Positions 14,144 through 22,264 of a stretch of DNA of 31,903 bases are shown here, in pieces. The notes under the pieces were generated by a model that was not told where the DNA came from, searched no databases, and saw only the letters and a list, made by a program, of their open reading frames with translations. Every line of letters begins with the position of its first letter. The first letter of the stretch is position 1. Origin of the DNA: Desulfococcus sp041737845 (lineage in GTDB: Bacteria > Desulfobacterota > Desulfobacteria > Desulfobacterales > Desulfococcaceae); the NCBI RefSeq assembly GCF_041737845.1, contig NZ_JBGSQX010000067.1, positions 1 to 31,903 on the forward strand, given 5' to 3'. Position numbers and translations under genes: made by a program.

Positions 14144-16182
14144 AAGAAGCGCCCCTGCTTGCGGTACGCCGTCTGGTGACGGCATTTGATACGGAAGACG
14201 GCAGCCTCCGGGCCGCGGACGACGTGAGCTTTTCCCTGGCCCGGGGCGGCACCCTGGGCATCGTCGGCGAATCCGGGTGCGGCAAGAGCGTCACCGCCCT
14301 GTCGATCCTGCGGCTTCTGCCCAAACCCATGGGCCGCATCGTGTCCGGGGAGGTTTTTTTTGACGGCGTCGACCTCGTCCGGCTCACGCCCGAAGAGATG
14401 AGCCGCATCCGCGGAAAAAGGATCTCCATGATCTTCCAGGAGCCCATGACGGCCCTGAATCCCGTCCACAAGATCGGCCGGCAGATCGCGGAGGTCTTTC
14501 ACCTCCATTTCCCGGAGATGCCGGAACCGGCGGTGGCGGAAGCGTCCGTGGCCATGCTCCGGAAGGTCGGGATCCCCGAGCCCGAACAGCGGATGGGGGA
14601 ATACGCCCATCAGATCTCCGGCGGCATGCGCCAGCGGGTCATGATCGCCATGGCCCTCGCGTGCCGGCCGGACATCCTCATCGCCGACGAACCCACCACC
14701 GCCCTGGACGTCACCATCCAGGCTCAGATCCTCACGCTCATCCGCGGCCTCCAGGCGGAAACCGGCATGTCGGTGATCATCATCACCCACGACCTGGGGG
14801 TCATCGCCGAGACCTGCGACGCCGTGGCCGTGATGTACGCCGGCAGGATCGCCGAGACCGCGCCCGTGAAAGCGCTGTTCACGAACCCAAGGCACCCTTA
14901 CACCCGGGGGCTCCTGTCTTCGATCCCCCGGCTCGATTTCCCGAGGAAGACGCCCCTCAACATCATCCGGGGGGTCGTGCCCGCCCTTCACGAGCTGCCC
15001 GAGGGATGCCGCTTCCAGAACCGGTGCCCCCACGCCAAACCCCTGTGCCGGACCCAGCCGCCCATGGCGGCCGAGGGAGACGACCACTTTGCCGCCTGCC
15101 ACTTCAGCCGCGGCTTTCCCCCCTTCGACCTGGGCAAGGCACAGGAAAACGGATTCGGGGCGGCAGGCAATGACCGCGACGCGCCGTCGGGCGCCCGGGA
15201 GGAGATCGCCCGGGTCTGCCTCGATGTCCGCGACCTCAGGATGCATTTTCCCATCCGGGGCGGGATCTTCCGGCGCCGGATCGGGCAGGTGCTGGCCGTC
15301 GACGGCATCTCCTTTGCCATCCGCCGGGGCCAGACCCTGGGGCTGGTGGGCGAATCCGGATGCGGCAAGACCACGGCGGGCCGGTCGATCCTGCGGCTTT
15401 ACGCGCCCACGGGCGGTACCGTGAAGTTCAACGGCCGGGATATCCTGACCGCGGACCGGACCCGGCTCAAGACCATCCGGAGGGATATCCAGATGATCTT
15501 CCAGGACCCCTTCGAATCCCTCAACAGCCGCCTCACCGTGGCCGACATCCTGGAAGAACCCTTCATCATCCATCGCATGGGGAAAGCCAGTGAACGCCGG
15601 ATGAAGGTAACCCTTCTTCTCAGAACCGTAGGAATGGACGAAAGCGCCCTCACGCGGTTCCCCCACGAGTTCAGCGGCGGGCAGCGCCAGCGGATCGGCA
15701 TTGCCCGGGCCATCGCCCTCAACCCCGAGATCGTCATCTGCGACGAGCCGGTGTCGGCCCTGGACGTCTCGATCCAGTCCCAGATCCTGAATCTCCTTCT
15801 GGATCTCCAGAAGGAGATGGGGCTCACCTATCTCTTCATCTCCCATGACCTCACGGTCGTGCGCCACGTCTCCGACCATATCGCGGTGATGTATCTGGGC
15901 AAGATCGTGGAGCGGACCGATGCCGACGGCATTTACGAATGCCCCCTCCACCCCTACACCCGGGCGTTGCTTTCGGCCATTCCGGTTCCGGAGCCCGGCG
16001 CGGCAGCCGAGAAGCAGGTGCTCTCAGGCGACGTTCCCAGCCCGGTCCATCCGCCGTCGGGCTGCCGGTTCCGCACCCGGTGCCCCATCCGGATCGACCG
16101 ATGCAGCCGCGAAGAGCCCATGCTCCGGAAGGTCGACGTCGACGGCGGTCATGAGCACTGGGTGGCCTGCCACCGGGTCTAA
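14140..16182 (+). CDS. yejF: Fused double ABC ATPase, YejF type
   Basis: A 680-residue fusion of two oligopeptide-type ATPases that powers the YejBE channel. Half 1: Walker A GESGCGKS (43-50), signature ISGGMRQRV, Walker B ILIADEPTTALD. Half 2: Walker A GESGCGKT (404-411), signature FSGGQRQRI, Walker B IVICDEPVSALD. Each half ends in the oligopeptide/HPY C-terminal domain with a four-cysteine set: C290, C296, C303, C320 and C642, C648, C655, C677. In DppD-type ATPases such cysteines have been reported to bind a 4Fe-4S cluster. It starts with GTG at 14140, overlapping yejA. It is longer than E. coli YejF as I recall it (about 530), the excess being the two C-terminal domains. Its TAA shares bases with the dapB stop on the other strand. 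Confidence 0.86.
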   Translation: MKEAPLLAVRRLVTAFDTEDGSLRAADDVSFSLARGGTLGIVGESGCGKSVTALSILRLLPKPMGRIVSGEVFFDGVDLVRLTPEEMSRIRGKRISMIFQEPMTALNPVHKIGRQIAEVFHLHFPEMPEPAVAEASVAMLRKVGIPEPEQRMGEYAHQISGGMRQRVMIAMALACRPDILIADEPTTALDVTIQAQILTLIRGLQAETGMSVIIITHDLGVIAETCDAVAVMYAGRIAETAPVKALFTNPRHPYTRGLLSSIPRLDFPRKTPLNIIRGVVPALHELPEGCRFQNRCPHAKPLCRTQPPMAAEGDDHFAACHFSRGFPPFDLGKAQENGFGAAGNDRDAPSGAREEIARVCLDVRDLRMHFPIRGGIFRRRIGQVLAVDGISFAIRRGQTLGLVGESGCGKTTAGRSILRLYAPTGGTVKFNGRDILTADRTRLKTIRRDIQMIFQDPFESLNSRLTVADILEEPFIIHRMGKASERRMKVTLLLRTVGMDESALTRFPHEFSGGQRQRIGIARAIALNPEIVICDEPVSALDVSIQSQILNLLLDLQKEMGLTYLFISHDLTVVRHVSDHIAVMYLGKIVERTDADGIYECPLHPYTRALLSAIPVPEPGAAAEKQVLSGDVPSPVHPPSGCRFRTRCPIRIDRCSREEPMLRKVDVDGGHEHWVACHRV

Positions 16183-17009
16183 TCCCCCTTCAACACGTCC
16201 ATCATGCTGAAAATCCGGCCCCGGATGCCCTCAGCCACCCTGCGGTGCAGGTAGGCCACCGCGTCGAGGGTGCCCCGCACGTAAACCTCGCGGCCGTTGA
16301 CGTTGTGGGTGAAGGAGAATTTGACGGTGCCGTCATCGGAGACCAGGCTGTAGGTGTGCCAGGCATGGCCGGCCAGATGGGCCTCGGGAACCCCCCAGGC
16401 GCGCTTCTGGCGCTCGGGGTCGCGCTCCATCCGGATGTCCGCCTCGGTGAAGCTGCACCCCAGGCGGTTGAAATAGCCGACCATGGCCCTGGCCGTCCCG
16501 CTGGTGTCGGCCTTGCCCCGCTGATGGCTCTCGGCGATCTCGAGGGTGTATCCGTCGAAGAGGCCGGGGAAGGTCTCGGCGGCATAGGCCATCATCGCCT
16601 GGAACCCGACGATCTGCTTGGCCATGTTCGGTGCGATGACGGCGGAGATTCCGGATCCGGCCACCCGGGAGAAGAGCTTCTCCCGGTCGCCGCCGGTGGT
16701 GCCCATGACGAAGGGCATGCTGTTCGCGCAGTAGAATTCCGCGTTGCCGTTGACCGCGGACGGATGGGTGAAATCGATGCAGATGAGGCCCGGCCCCTGC
16801 TTCCGGACCGCATCCAGAATCGACTCCCTCGCATCCGGCCGGACGAGTTGGAGCGGCATGCCCTCGATCGTACAGACATCCTCCGCAATCTCCGGACCCG
16901 TCAGGGAATAGGGCACCAGGGCGAACCGCCTGTCCAGGATAATGTGCCGGATCACCATGCATGCGACGTTCCCCGGCGCGCCGTTGACCATGACCTGAAT
17001 CGTATCCAT
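16179..17009 (-). CDS. dapB: 4-hydroxy-tetrahydrodipicolinate reductase, plant-type
   Basis: A 276-residue enzyme of lysine/diaminopimelate synthesis that reduces hydroxy-tetrahydrodipicolinate with NAD(P)H in the cytoplasm. Seen: the dinucleotide loop MVNGAPGNVA (7-16), GTTGGDR (103-109), the catalytic ESHQRGKADTSGTA (160-173) and FTHNVNGREVYVRGTLDAV. The ESHQ form, where E. coli has two adjacent histidines, and the MVNG start resemble plant/cyanobacterial DapB. The ATG at 17009 has GAGGAGG at 17015-17021. It is convergent with yejF, with a 4-base overlap of stop codons, leaving no room for a terminator between them. A repeat copy starts only ~18 bases upstream of the ATG, so the natural promoter is displaced or supplied by that element or by read-through from rplQ. 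Confidence 0.88.
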   Translation of the reverse strand: MDTIQVMVNGAPGNVACMVIRHIILDRRFALVPYSLTGPEIAEDVCTIEGMPLQLVRPDARESILDAVRKQGPGLICIDFTHPSAVNGNAEFYCANSMPFVMGTTGGDREKLFSRVAGSGISAVIAPNMAKQIVGFQAMMAYAAETFPGLFDGYTLEIAESHQRGKADTSGTARAMVGYFNRLGCSFTEADIRMERDPERQKRAWGVPEAHLAGHAWHTYSLVSDDGTVKFSFTHNVNGREVYVRGTLDAVAYLHRRVAEGIRGRIFSMMDVLKGD

Positions 17010-17027
17010 AACCGCCTCCTCTTTTGG

Positions 17028-17148
17028 ACGGTTCCGCAAAAAGTTCGAGAGCAAGGCTTGCAAATCCCGTGGAATGAGTCGTACTTACAGTACGCCGCAG
17101 TGACGAGGGATACGCATAACGCAGGTATCGGGCCTTATGCGGAACCGT
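17028..17148. repeat. Inverted-repeat element, copy 2
   Basis: 11-bp perfect inverted ends ACGGTTCCGCA (17028-17038) and TGCGGAACCGT (17138-17148). The interior shares AGCAAGGCTTGC, AATCCCG, CGTACTTA, GTACGCCGCAGTGACGA and ACGCAG with copy 1, in the same left-to-right order, but has one unit in place of two. It sits between dapB and the ribosomal-operon terminator. Confidence 0.85.
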
Positions 17149-17155
17149 AAAGCAC

Positions 17156-17182
17156 AAAAGCCCTGCCGGTTGCGGCAGGGCC
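17156..17182 (-). terminator. Rho-independent terminator of the ribosomal operon
   Basis: A perfect 9-bp stem (17160-17168 with 17173-17181) and GTTG loop, GCCCTGCCG/CGGCAGGGC. On the minus strand it is followed by TTTT (complement of AAAA at 17156-17159). It lies 38 bases past the rplQ stop. The T-run is short, so some read-through into dapB, on the same strand, is plausible. Confidence 0.8.
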
Positions 17183-17219
17183 TTTGCATCAGGGTTGCTT
17201 CCCAAGGGGACCAACCGGA

Positions 17220-17801
17220 TTATTTGTCTTCGGTTTTCGTCTCTGTCTCCGGAACGGCTTCCTCGACCGTTTCCGTTTCAGCGGCCTCGTCCGTCGCCGG
17301 GGCTGCGGCTTCCGCGGCCTCGACGGCTTCTTCGGGCGCCGGGGCGTCCTTTTCGACCAGCGCCGCTGCTGCCTCGGGCGCTGCTGCCTCGACCGCCGCC
17401 TTCTCGGGTTTTGCGGCCTTTGCGGGCTTGGGCGCCTTGCGTTTATCCGCGGCCACGAGTTCGATCAGCGACATGGACGCCGCATCTCCGGGACGCCGCC
17501 CCACCTTGATGATGCGTGTATAGCCCCCCTCGATGCCGGTGAAACGCTCCCGGGCCTCGTCGAACAGTTTGTGGACCACCGCCTGCTCCCGGATGATCGA
17601 AAGTGCCTGGCGGCGGGCATGAAGGTCTCCCCGTTTGGCCAGGGTGACGATGCGGTCGGCCCAGCCTCTCAGCTCCTTGGCTTTGGCGTCGGTGGTCCGG
17701 ATGCGCTCGTATTTAAAGAGCGAGGTCACCATGTTCCGAAACATGGCCTTGCGATGACTGCCGTTTCGACCTAATTTTACGCCTGCTTTTCGGTGTCTCA
17801 T
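17220..17801 (-). CDS. rplQ: 50S ribosomal protein L17 with long C-terminal tail
   Basis: 193 residues. Residues 1-118 are a normal L17 (MRHRKAGVKLGRNGSHRKAM start, GGYTRIIKVGRRPGDAASM near the end). Residues 119-193 are an added tail, first Lys/Pro/Ala then strongly acidic and alanine-rich, of low complexity. L17 binds 23S rRNA near the peptide exit tunnel. The tail is probably disordered and solvent-exposed. Last gene of the operon, 6 bases after rpoA. Confidence 0.93.
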   Translation of the reverse strand: MRHRKAGVKLGRNGSHRKAMFRNMVTSLFKYERIRTTDAKAKELRGWADRIVTLAKRGDLHARRQALSIIREQAVVHKLFDEARERFTGIEGGYTRIIKVGRRPGDAASMSLIELVAADKRKAPKPAKAAKPEKAAVEAAAPEAAAALVEKDAPAPEEAVEAAEAAAPATDEAAETETVEEAVPETETKTEDK

Positions 17802-17807
17802 AGAATC

Positions 17808-18827
17808 TTACTCTCCTTCCTCCGTATCTTCCTCCGGAGGCACAAATCCTTCAAGCTTCATCCCAAGAGAAAGGCCCATCTCGGTGAGAACCTCCTTGAT
17901 CTCGTTGAGAGACTTTCTGCCGAAATTTTTCGTCTTGAGCATCTCGGCCTCGGTTTTGGCGACCAGCTGATAAATTTTATGGATATCGGCGTTTTTCAGA
18001 CAATTCGCGCTGCGAACGGACAATTCCAGCTCTTCGACGCTTCGATAGAGGTTCTCGTTAAACTTGGGTTTTTCCAGTTCCTCGGAGGTCTTTTCCGGCT
18101 CGGGCTCGACATCCTCATCAAAATTGATGAAGATCGACATCTGCTCTTTCAGAATCTTTGCAGAATAGGCGACGGCATCCTCAGGCCTGACGCTGCCGTC
18201 CGTCCAAACCTCCATCGTCAACTTGTCGTAATCGGTCTTCTGTCCCACACGCGCGTTTCCCACCACGTAATTCACCCGCTTGATGGGGGAAAAGACGGAG
18301 TCTATGGGGATCGTACCCACCGGCGCATCGTCGTCTTTGTTGGCCTCGGACAGGGCATACCCTCTTCCGACCTTGACCACCATCTCCATTTTCAGCTCGG
18401 CGTCGGCGCCCAATGTTGCAATATGCTGCTCCGGGTTGAGGACCTCAACTCTTCCATCGTCGCTGTTGATATCACCCGCTGTGATCTCACCCTCTTTACT
18501 CACGTCAATGCGAACCATTCTGGGTTCAGGATCGGAGACCTTGAGGCGGACTTCCTTGAGATTCAAAATCACCTCGGAAGCATCCTCAAGCACACCCGGA
18601 ATCACACTGAATTCGTGCATCACCTTCTCAAATTTCACGGATACAATCGCCGCTCCGTACAAGGAAGAGAGAATGATCCGCCTCAAGGAATTTCCGATGG
18701 TGATGCCAAAGCCCCGTTCAAGGGGCTCACAAACGAATTTACCATAGGATGGGGTGGATGTTTTCTGAACCTTCTCTGGCTTGATGATCTCCCGCCAGTT
18801 CATGTACATGAGTTCATTTGATGACAT
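17808..18827 (-). CDS. rpoA: RNA polymerase alpha subunit
   Basis: 339 residues. The N-terminal assembly domain contains FVCEPLERGFGITIGNSLRRI, and the C-terminal domain for promoter UP elements and activators contains LELSVRSANCLKNADI and KNFGRKSLNEIKEVL. The ATG at 18827 (MSSNELMYMNWREI) has GGAG 9 bases upstream; a start at MYMNW is less likely. A hairpin lies in the 111-base gap to rpsD. Confidence 0.95.
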   Translation of the reverse strand: MSSNELMYMNWREIIKPEKVQKTSTPSYGKFVCEPLERGFGITIGNSLRRIILSSLYGAAIVSVKFEKVMHEFSVIPGVLEDASEVILNLKEVRLKVSDPEPRMVRIDVSKEGEITAGDINSDDGRVEVLNPEQHIATLGADAELKMEMVVKVGRGYALSEANKDDDAPVGTIPIDSVFSPIKRVNYVVGNARVGQKTDYDKLTMEVWTDGSVRPEDAVAYSAKILKEQMSIFINFDEDVEPEPEKTSEELEKPKFNENLYRSVEELELSVRSANCLKNADIHKIYQLVAKTEAEMLKTKNFGRKSLNEIKEVLTEMGLSLGMKLEGFVPPEEDTEEGE

Positions 18828-18902
18828 TATTTTAACTCCAGACTTTTCAGGAAGATGTCCGAGTAGTCGTATTTTTTTAAACCAGAGAATCATGAATACG
18901 GC

Positions 18903-18922
18903 GGCAGTTCTTCTGAACTGCC
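18903..18922 (-). promoter_or_regulatory. Perfect hairpin in the rpsD-rpoA gap
   Basis: GGCAGTTC-TTCT-GAACTGCC: an 8-bp perfect stem with a 4-base loop (20 bases). It is 16 bases past the rpsD stop codon and has no U-run, so it is not a classic terminator. It may protect or process the mRNA, or tune rpoA expression. Confidence 0.55.
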
Positions 18923-18938
18923 CTGAACGGCCGCGGGG

Positions 18939-19568
18939 CTACTTGGAGTATAGCTCGACGATGAGCTGTTCCTGCATGGGCATGGTCAAGTCTTCCCGAA
19001 CAGGCAGGCTTTTGACGGTCCCCTTCATGTTCTCTTTTTCAACCTCAAGCCACTGGGGAACACCCCGGCGAACCACACCCTCAAGCGCGTCGTTGATCAT
19101 CTGTATACTGCGACTCTTCTCGCGCAGCTCGATTACATCTCCCACCTTCACCTGGTAGGAGGGGATGTCCACCACCTTCCCGTTGACGATGAAATGCCGG
19201 TGCCGAACAAAATGCCGACCCTGGGTTCGCGAATTGGCAAATCCGAGCCGATAGACGACGTTGTCCAGTCGGCACTCGAGCGCGACGAGGAGATTGGTTC
19301 CCGTGATGCCCTTCTGACGATCGGCCCGCTTGAAGAACAGGCGGAACTGATTTTCCGCGAGGCCATACATCCGTTTGACCTTTTGCTTTTCCCGGAGCTG
19401 AACACCGTAGTCGGACGTTTTCCCGCGCCGTCGCTGTCCATGTTGACCCGGCGGATATCCCCGCCGATCAAATGCACATTTGTCCGAATAGCAACGGTCC
19501 CCTTTCAAAAACAGCTTTAAATTTTCCCGTCTGCATAGCCGGCAAACAGAACCTGTATATCGTGCCAA
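18939..19568 (-). CDS. rpsD: 30S ribosomal protein S4, zinc-type
   Basis: 209 residues. Four N-terminal cysteines (C9, C12, C26, C31) form the zinc site of C+ S4 proteins. The S4 domain is visible in LECRLDNVVYRLGFANSR and GHFVRHRHFIVNGK-like sequence. It nucleates 30S assembly on 16S rRNA and in E. coli represses its own operon. It begins with TTG (19566-19568) behind AAGGAGG; no in-frame ATG fits the N-terminus. The gap to rpsK is 14 bases. Confidence 0.95.
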   Translation of the reverse strand: MARYTGSVCRLCRRENLKLFLKGDRCYSDKCAFDRRGYPPGQHGQRRRGKTSDYGVQLREKQKVKRMYGLAENQFRLFFKRADRQKGITGTNLLVALECRLDNVVYRLGFANSRTQGRHFVRHRHFIVNGKVVDIPSYQVKVGDVIELREKSRSIQMINDALEGVVRRGVPQWLEVEKENMKGTVKSLPVREDLTMPMQEQLIVELYSK

Positions 19569-19582
19569 GTCTTCCTCCTTTG

Positions 19583-19969
19583 TTACACCCTGCGTCGTTT
19601 CGGCGGACGGCAGCCGTTATGCGGAATCGGAGTAACATCCTTTATCATGATGATGTTGAACCCGGCGGCCTGCAGGGACCTGAGCGCGGATTCCCGTCCG
19701 GCGCCAGGGCCTTTGACATACACCTCTACATTTTTCATGCCGTTTTCCATGGCTTTTTTGGAAGCGTCCTCGGCTGCGAGCTGGGCGGCAAACGGTGTGC
19801 TTTTCCGTGACCCCTTGAATCCCTGAACCCCCGCGCTGGACCAGGAAACAATATTTCCCGTCGGATCCGTGATGGTCACAATGGTATTATTAAACGTCGA
19901 CTGAATATGAACGACGCCGTTTAATATATTTTTTTTCTCTTTTTTTTTCGTACGCGTTTTTTTCGGCAT
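19583..19969 (-). CDS. rpsK: 30S ribosomal protein S11
   Basis: 128 residues, starting MPKKTRTKKKEKKNILNGVV and ending with the conserved NGCRPPKRRRV. The S11 core is seen in HIQSTFNNTIVTITD and VYVKGPGAGRESALR. It sits on the 30S platform near the mRNA exit. A very lysine-rich first 13 residues precede the core. ATG start; 65 bases after rpsM. Confidence 0.95.
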   Translation of the reverse strand: MPKKTRTKKKEKKNILNGVVHIQSTFNNTIVTITDPTGNIVSWSSAGVQGFKGSRKSTPFAAQLAAEDASKKAMENGMKNVEVYVKGPGAGRESALRSLQAAGFNIIMIKDVTPIPHNGCRPPKRRRV

Positions 19970-20034
19970 AAACGATCATCCCCTGTTGCGCGCGCACGAC
20001 CGCGATCCGCGGATCGGCGCACTCACTCAAAAAA

Positions 20035-20418
20035 TTACTTTTTCTTGGCTGCGCCTTTTTTCTTCACGGCCGCCCGACGCGGCCCCTTGCGGGTCCTCGC
20101 GTTGGTCTTGGTCTGCTGCCCTCTGACCGGAAGCCCCTTCCGGTGTCGAAGCCCTCGATAGCACCCGAGATCCATCAGTCGCTTGATGTTCATGGAGATT
20201 TCGGTGCGAAGCTCGCCCTCGACCTTATATTCGCCATCAAGGACTTTTCGAATGTCGTTGATCTGTCCCTCGGTTAAATCATCCGTCTTAACATCCGGGT
20301 TGATATCCAGCTTTGCCAGTATCTGATTTGACGACGTTCTGCCGATACCATAGATATAGGTCAGCCCGATTTCAATCCGCTTCCCTTTTGGTAAATCTAC
20401 GCCCGCGATTCTTGCCAA
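20035..20418 (-). CDS. rpsM: 30S ribosomal protein S13
   Basis: 127 residues: MARIAGVDLPKGKRIEIGLT, the helix-hairpin-helix GIGRTSSNQIL, CYRGLRHRKGLPVRGQQTKT and a basic tail ending KKGAAKKK. S13 contacts the P-site tRNA and the large subunit. It begins with TTG (20416-20418) behind GAGGAGG. In E. coli this gene's leader is where S4 represses the alpha operon; no matching pseudoknot was sought here. Confidence 0.95.
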   Translation of the reverse strand: MARIAGVDLPKGKRIEIGLTYIYGIGRTSSNQILAKLDINPDVKTDDLTEGQINDIRKVLDGEYKVEGELRTEISMNIKRLMDLGCYRGLRHRKGLPVRGQQTKTNARTRKGPRRAAVKKKGAAKKK

Positions 20419-20434
20419 CGCTTATCCTCCTCTA

Positions 20435-20548
20435 TCAACCTTGTCTCTGTTTATGGCGTTTGTTTTCGCAGATGACACGGATAACCCCTCTTCTGCGGAT
20501 AATCTTGCATTTGCTGCATATCTTCTTGATCGATGCCCTGACTTTCAT
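20435..20548 (-). CDS. rpmJ: 50S ribosomal protein L36, zinc-type
   Basis: 37 residues: MKVRASIKKICSKCKIIRRR, then a C-terminal half with VICENKRHKQRQG. C11, C14, C27 and H32 form the usual zinc site, so this is the Zn form. ATG at 20548 with a GGGGG-type ribosome site. Placed between infA (30 bases) and rpsM (16 bases), as in many bacteria. Confidence 0.93.
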   Translation of the reverse strand: MKVRASIKKICSKCKIIRRRGVIRVICENKRHKQRQG

Positions 20549-20578
20549 TCCCCCCAGCTCCTTTAAGCGATTGTGCTG

Positions 20579-20797
20579 TTATTTTGCTCGATACACAATT
20601 CTGCCCCGGGTCAGATCATATGGTGACAGTTCCACCGTAACGATATCTCCGGGTAAAATTCGAATAAAATGCATCCGCATCTTTCCGGAAATATGCGCCA
20701 GTATCTGGTGCCCATTTTCCAGTTCGACCTTGAACATGGCATTCGGCAAAGTCTCCTTTACCGTGCCCTGCACCTTAATCGGTTCTTCTTTCGGCAT
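20579..20797 (-). CDS. infA: Translation initiation factor IF-1
   Basis: 72 residues with the S1-like OB fold: VQGTVKETLPNAMFKVELEN, GHQILAHISGKMR and ILPGDIVTVELSPYDLTRGR. It binds the A site of the 30S subunit during initiation. It follows secY directly, 78 bases downstream; the map and adk genes that often lie between are absent. Confidence 0.95.
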   Translation of the reverse strand: MPKEEPIKVQGTVKETLPNAMFKVELENGHQILAHISGKMRMHFIRILPGDIVTVELSPYDLTRGRIVYRAK

Positions 20798-20875
20798 GCT
20801 ATATCACCCTCAGTTTCAATTGATCAAGTCATCGGGACAGGCATATAAAAAAACCGCGTCCGGGCCGAGTGTTCT

Positions 20876-22195
20876 TCAGTAGCGCCCCTTTATCCGAGTC
20901 CCGCCGCCTTTTTTCAGGAACCCTTCGTAATGCCGGGTAAGCATGTGGGACTCGATCTGGGCTACGGTATCAATGGCGACACCGACCACGATCAAAAGCG
21001 CGGTTCCGCCGAAATAGAACGGGACGTTGAATTTCGATATCAGAATGGACGGCAATACGCATACCGCGGATACATAGATGGCGCCACCCAGCGTAATACG
21101 CGTCAGGACCCGATCAATATAATCGGCCGTACGCTTGCCCGGGCGGATCCCCGGGATAAACCCGCCGTGCTTTTTCATGTTATCCGCCACATCCACCGGA
21201 TTGAAGGTCACAGCGGTATAGAAATAGCAGAAAAAGAAAATGAAGACGACATACAGCAATTCGTACGCGAGATTTCCCGGCACCATCGCCCCGGCGACGC
21301 TTTGCATCCAGGGGACATTGATGAAATTCGCGATCGTTGCCGGAAACATGATGATCGACGAGGCGAAGATCGGGGGAATGACCCCGGATGTATTGATCTT
21401 GAGCGGAAGATGGGTGCTCTGGCCGCCGTACATCCGTCGACCCACGACACGCTTGGCATATTGAACCGGAATCCGGCGCTGGCCCTGCTCCACAAAAACG
21501 ATCAAGGCAATGACGCCCAGCATGAGAACCACCAGGATCAATATGGCGAAAATCCCCATCTCTCCCGTGGATACCAGCCTGAAGGTGTTCGTGATGGCGA
21601 TGGGCAGCCTGGCCACGATCCCCGAAAAGATGATCAGGGAGATGCCGTTGCCGATGCCGCGCTCGGTGATCTGCTCGCCCAGCCACATGATGAATGCGGT
21701 TCCGGCCGTCAGCGTGATCACGGTCATAATTCGAAATGTCCAGCCCGGGTGGATGACGACGGCCGCTCCTCCCGGGGAGGTCATGCTCTCAAGCCCGATG
21801 CTGATGCCGAACCCCTGGATGATGCTGAGCAGAACGGTGCCGTACCGCGTATACTGGGTAATCTTCTTCCGCCCCTGCTCGCCTTCCTTGGAAAGCTGTT
21901 CCAGATGCGGAACGACGACCGTCAGAAGCTGAATGATGATCGAAGCGCTGATATACGGCATGATCCCCAGGGCAAAGACGGACAGCCGTTCTAGAGCTCC
22001 ACCCGAGAACATGTCGAAAAGCCCCAGCAGCGTCCCCTTTGCGGAGGCAAAAAAAGACGCCAGTGCAACCGTGTCGATACCCGGCGTAGGGACATGCACA
22101 CCCACGCGGTAGACCGCGATCAACCCGAAGGTAAATAATACGCGCCTTTTCAGTTCGGGTATTCTAAGAATATTCTGGAACCCGCCACCAACCAT
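20876..22195 (-). CDS. secY: Preprotein translocase subunit SecY
   Basis: 439 residues with ten hydrophobic segments expected of SecY. Recognisable pieces: RVGVHVPTPGIDT (first periplasmic loop), GIMPYISASIIIQLLTVV, GEQITERGIGNGISLIIF, INTSGVIPPIFASSIIMFP and GFIPGIRPGKRTADYIDRVL, with YEGFLKKGG-type cytoplasmic end. It forms the protein-conducting channel with SecE and SecG in the inner membrane. 69 bases after rplO. Confidence 0.95.
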   Translation of the reverse strand: MVGGGFQNILRIPELKRRVLFTFGLIAVYRVGVHVPTPGIDTVALASFFASAKGTLLGLFDMFSGGALERLSVFALGIMPYISASIIIQLLTVVVPHLEQLSKEGEQGRKKITQYTRYGTVLLSIIQGFGISIGLESMTSPGGAAVVIHPGWTFRIMTVITLTAGTAFIMWLGEQITERGIGNGISLIIFSGIVARLPIAITNTFRLVSTGEMGIFAILILVVLMLGVIALIVFVEQGQRRIPVQYAKRVVGRRMYGGQSTHLPLKINTSGVIPPIFASSIIMFPATIANFINVPWMQSVAGAMVPGNLAYELLYVVFIFFFCYFYTAVTFNPVDVADNMKKHGGFIPGIRPGKRTADYIDRVLTRITLGGAIYVSAVCVLPSILISKFNVPFYFGGTALLIVVGVAIDTVAQIESHMLTRHYEGFLKKGGGTRIKGRY

Positions 22196-22264
22196 TTTTT
22201 TCCTCGCCTGCTGCTGTTATAGTGTGACCTTTGTTGCCAGTCATGGATCCGGATTTCGAAGGAT

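Noticed and set aside
14119..15951. 610-codon antisense frame opposite yejF
   Set aside because: No motifs; the sense strand has two complete sets of ABC ATPase motifs.
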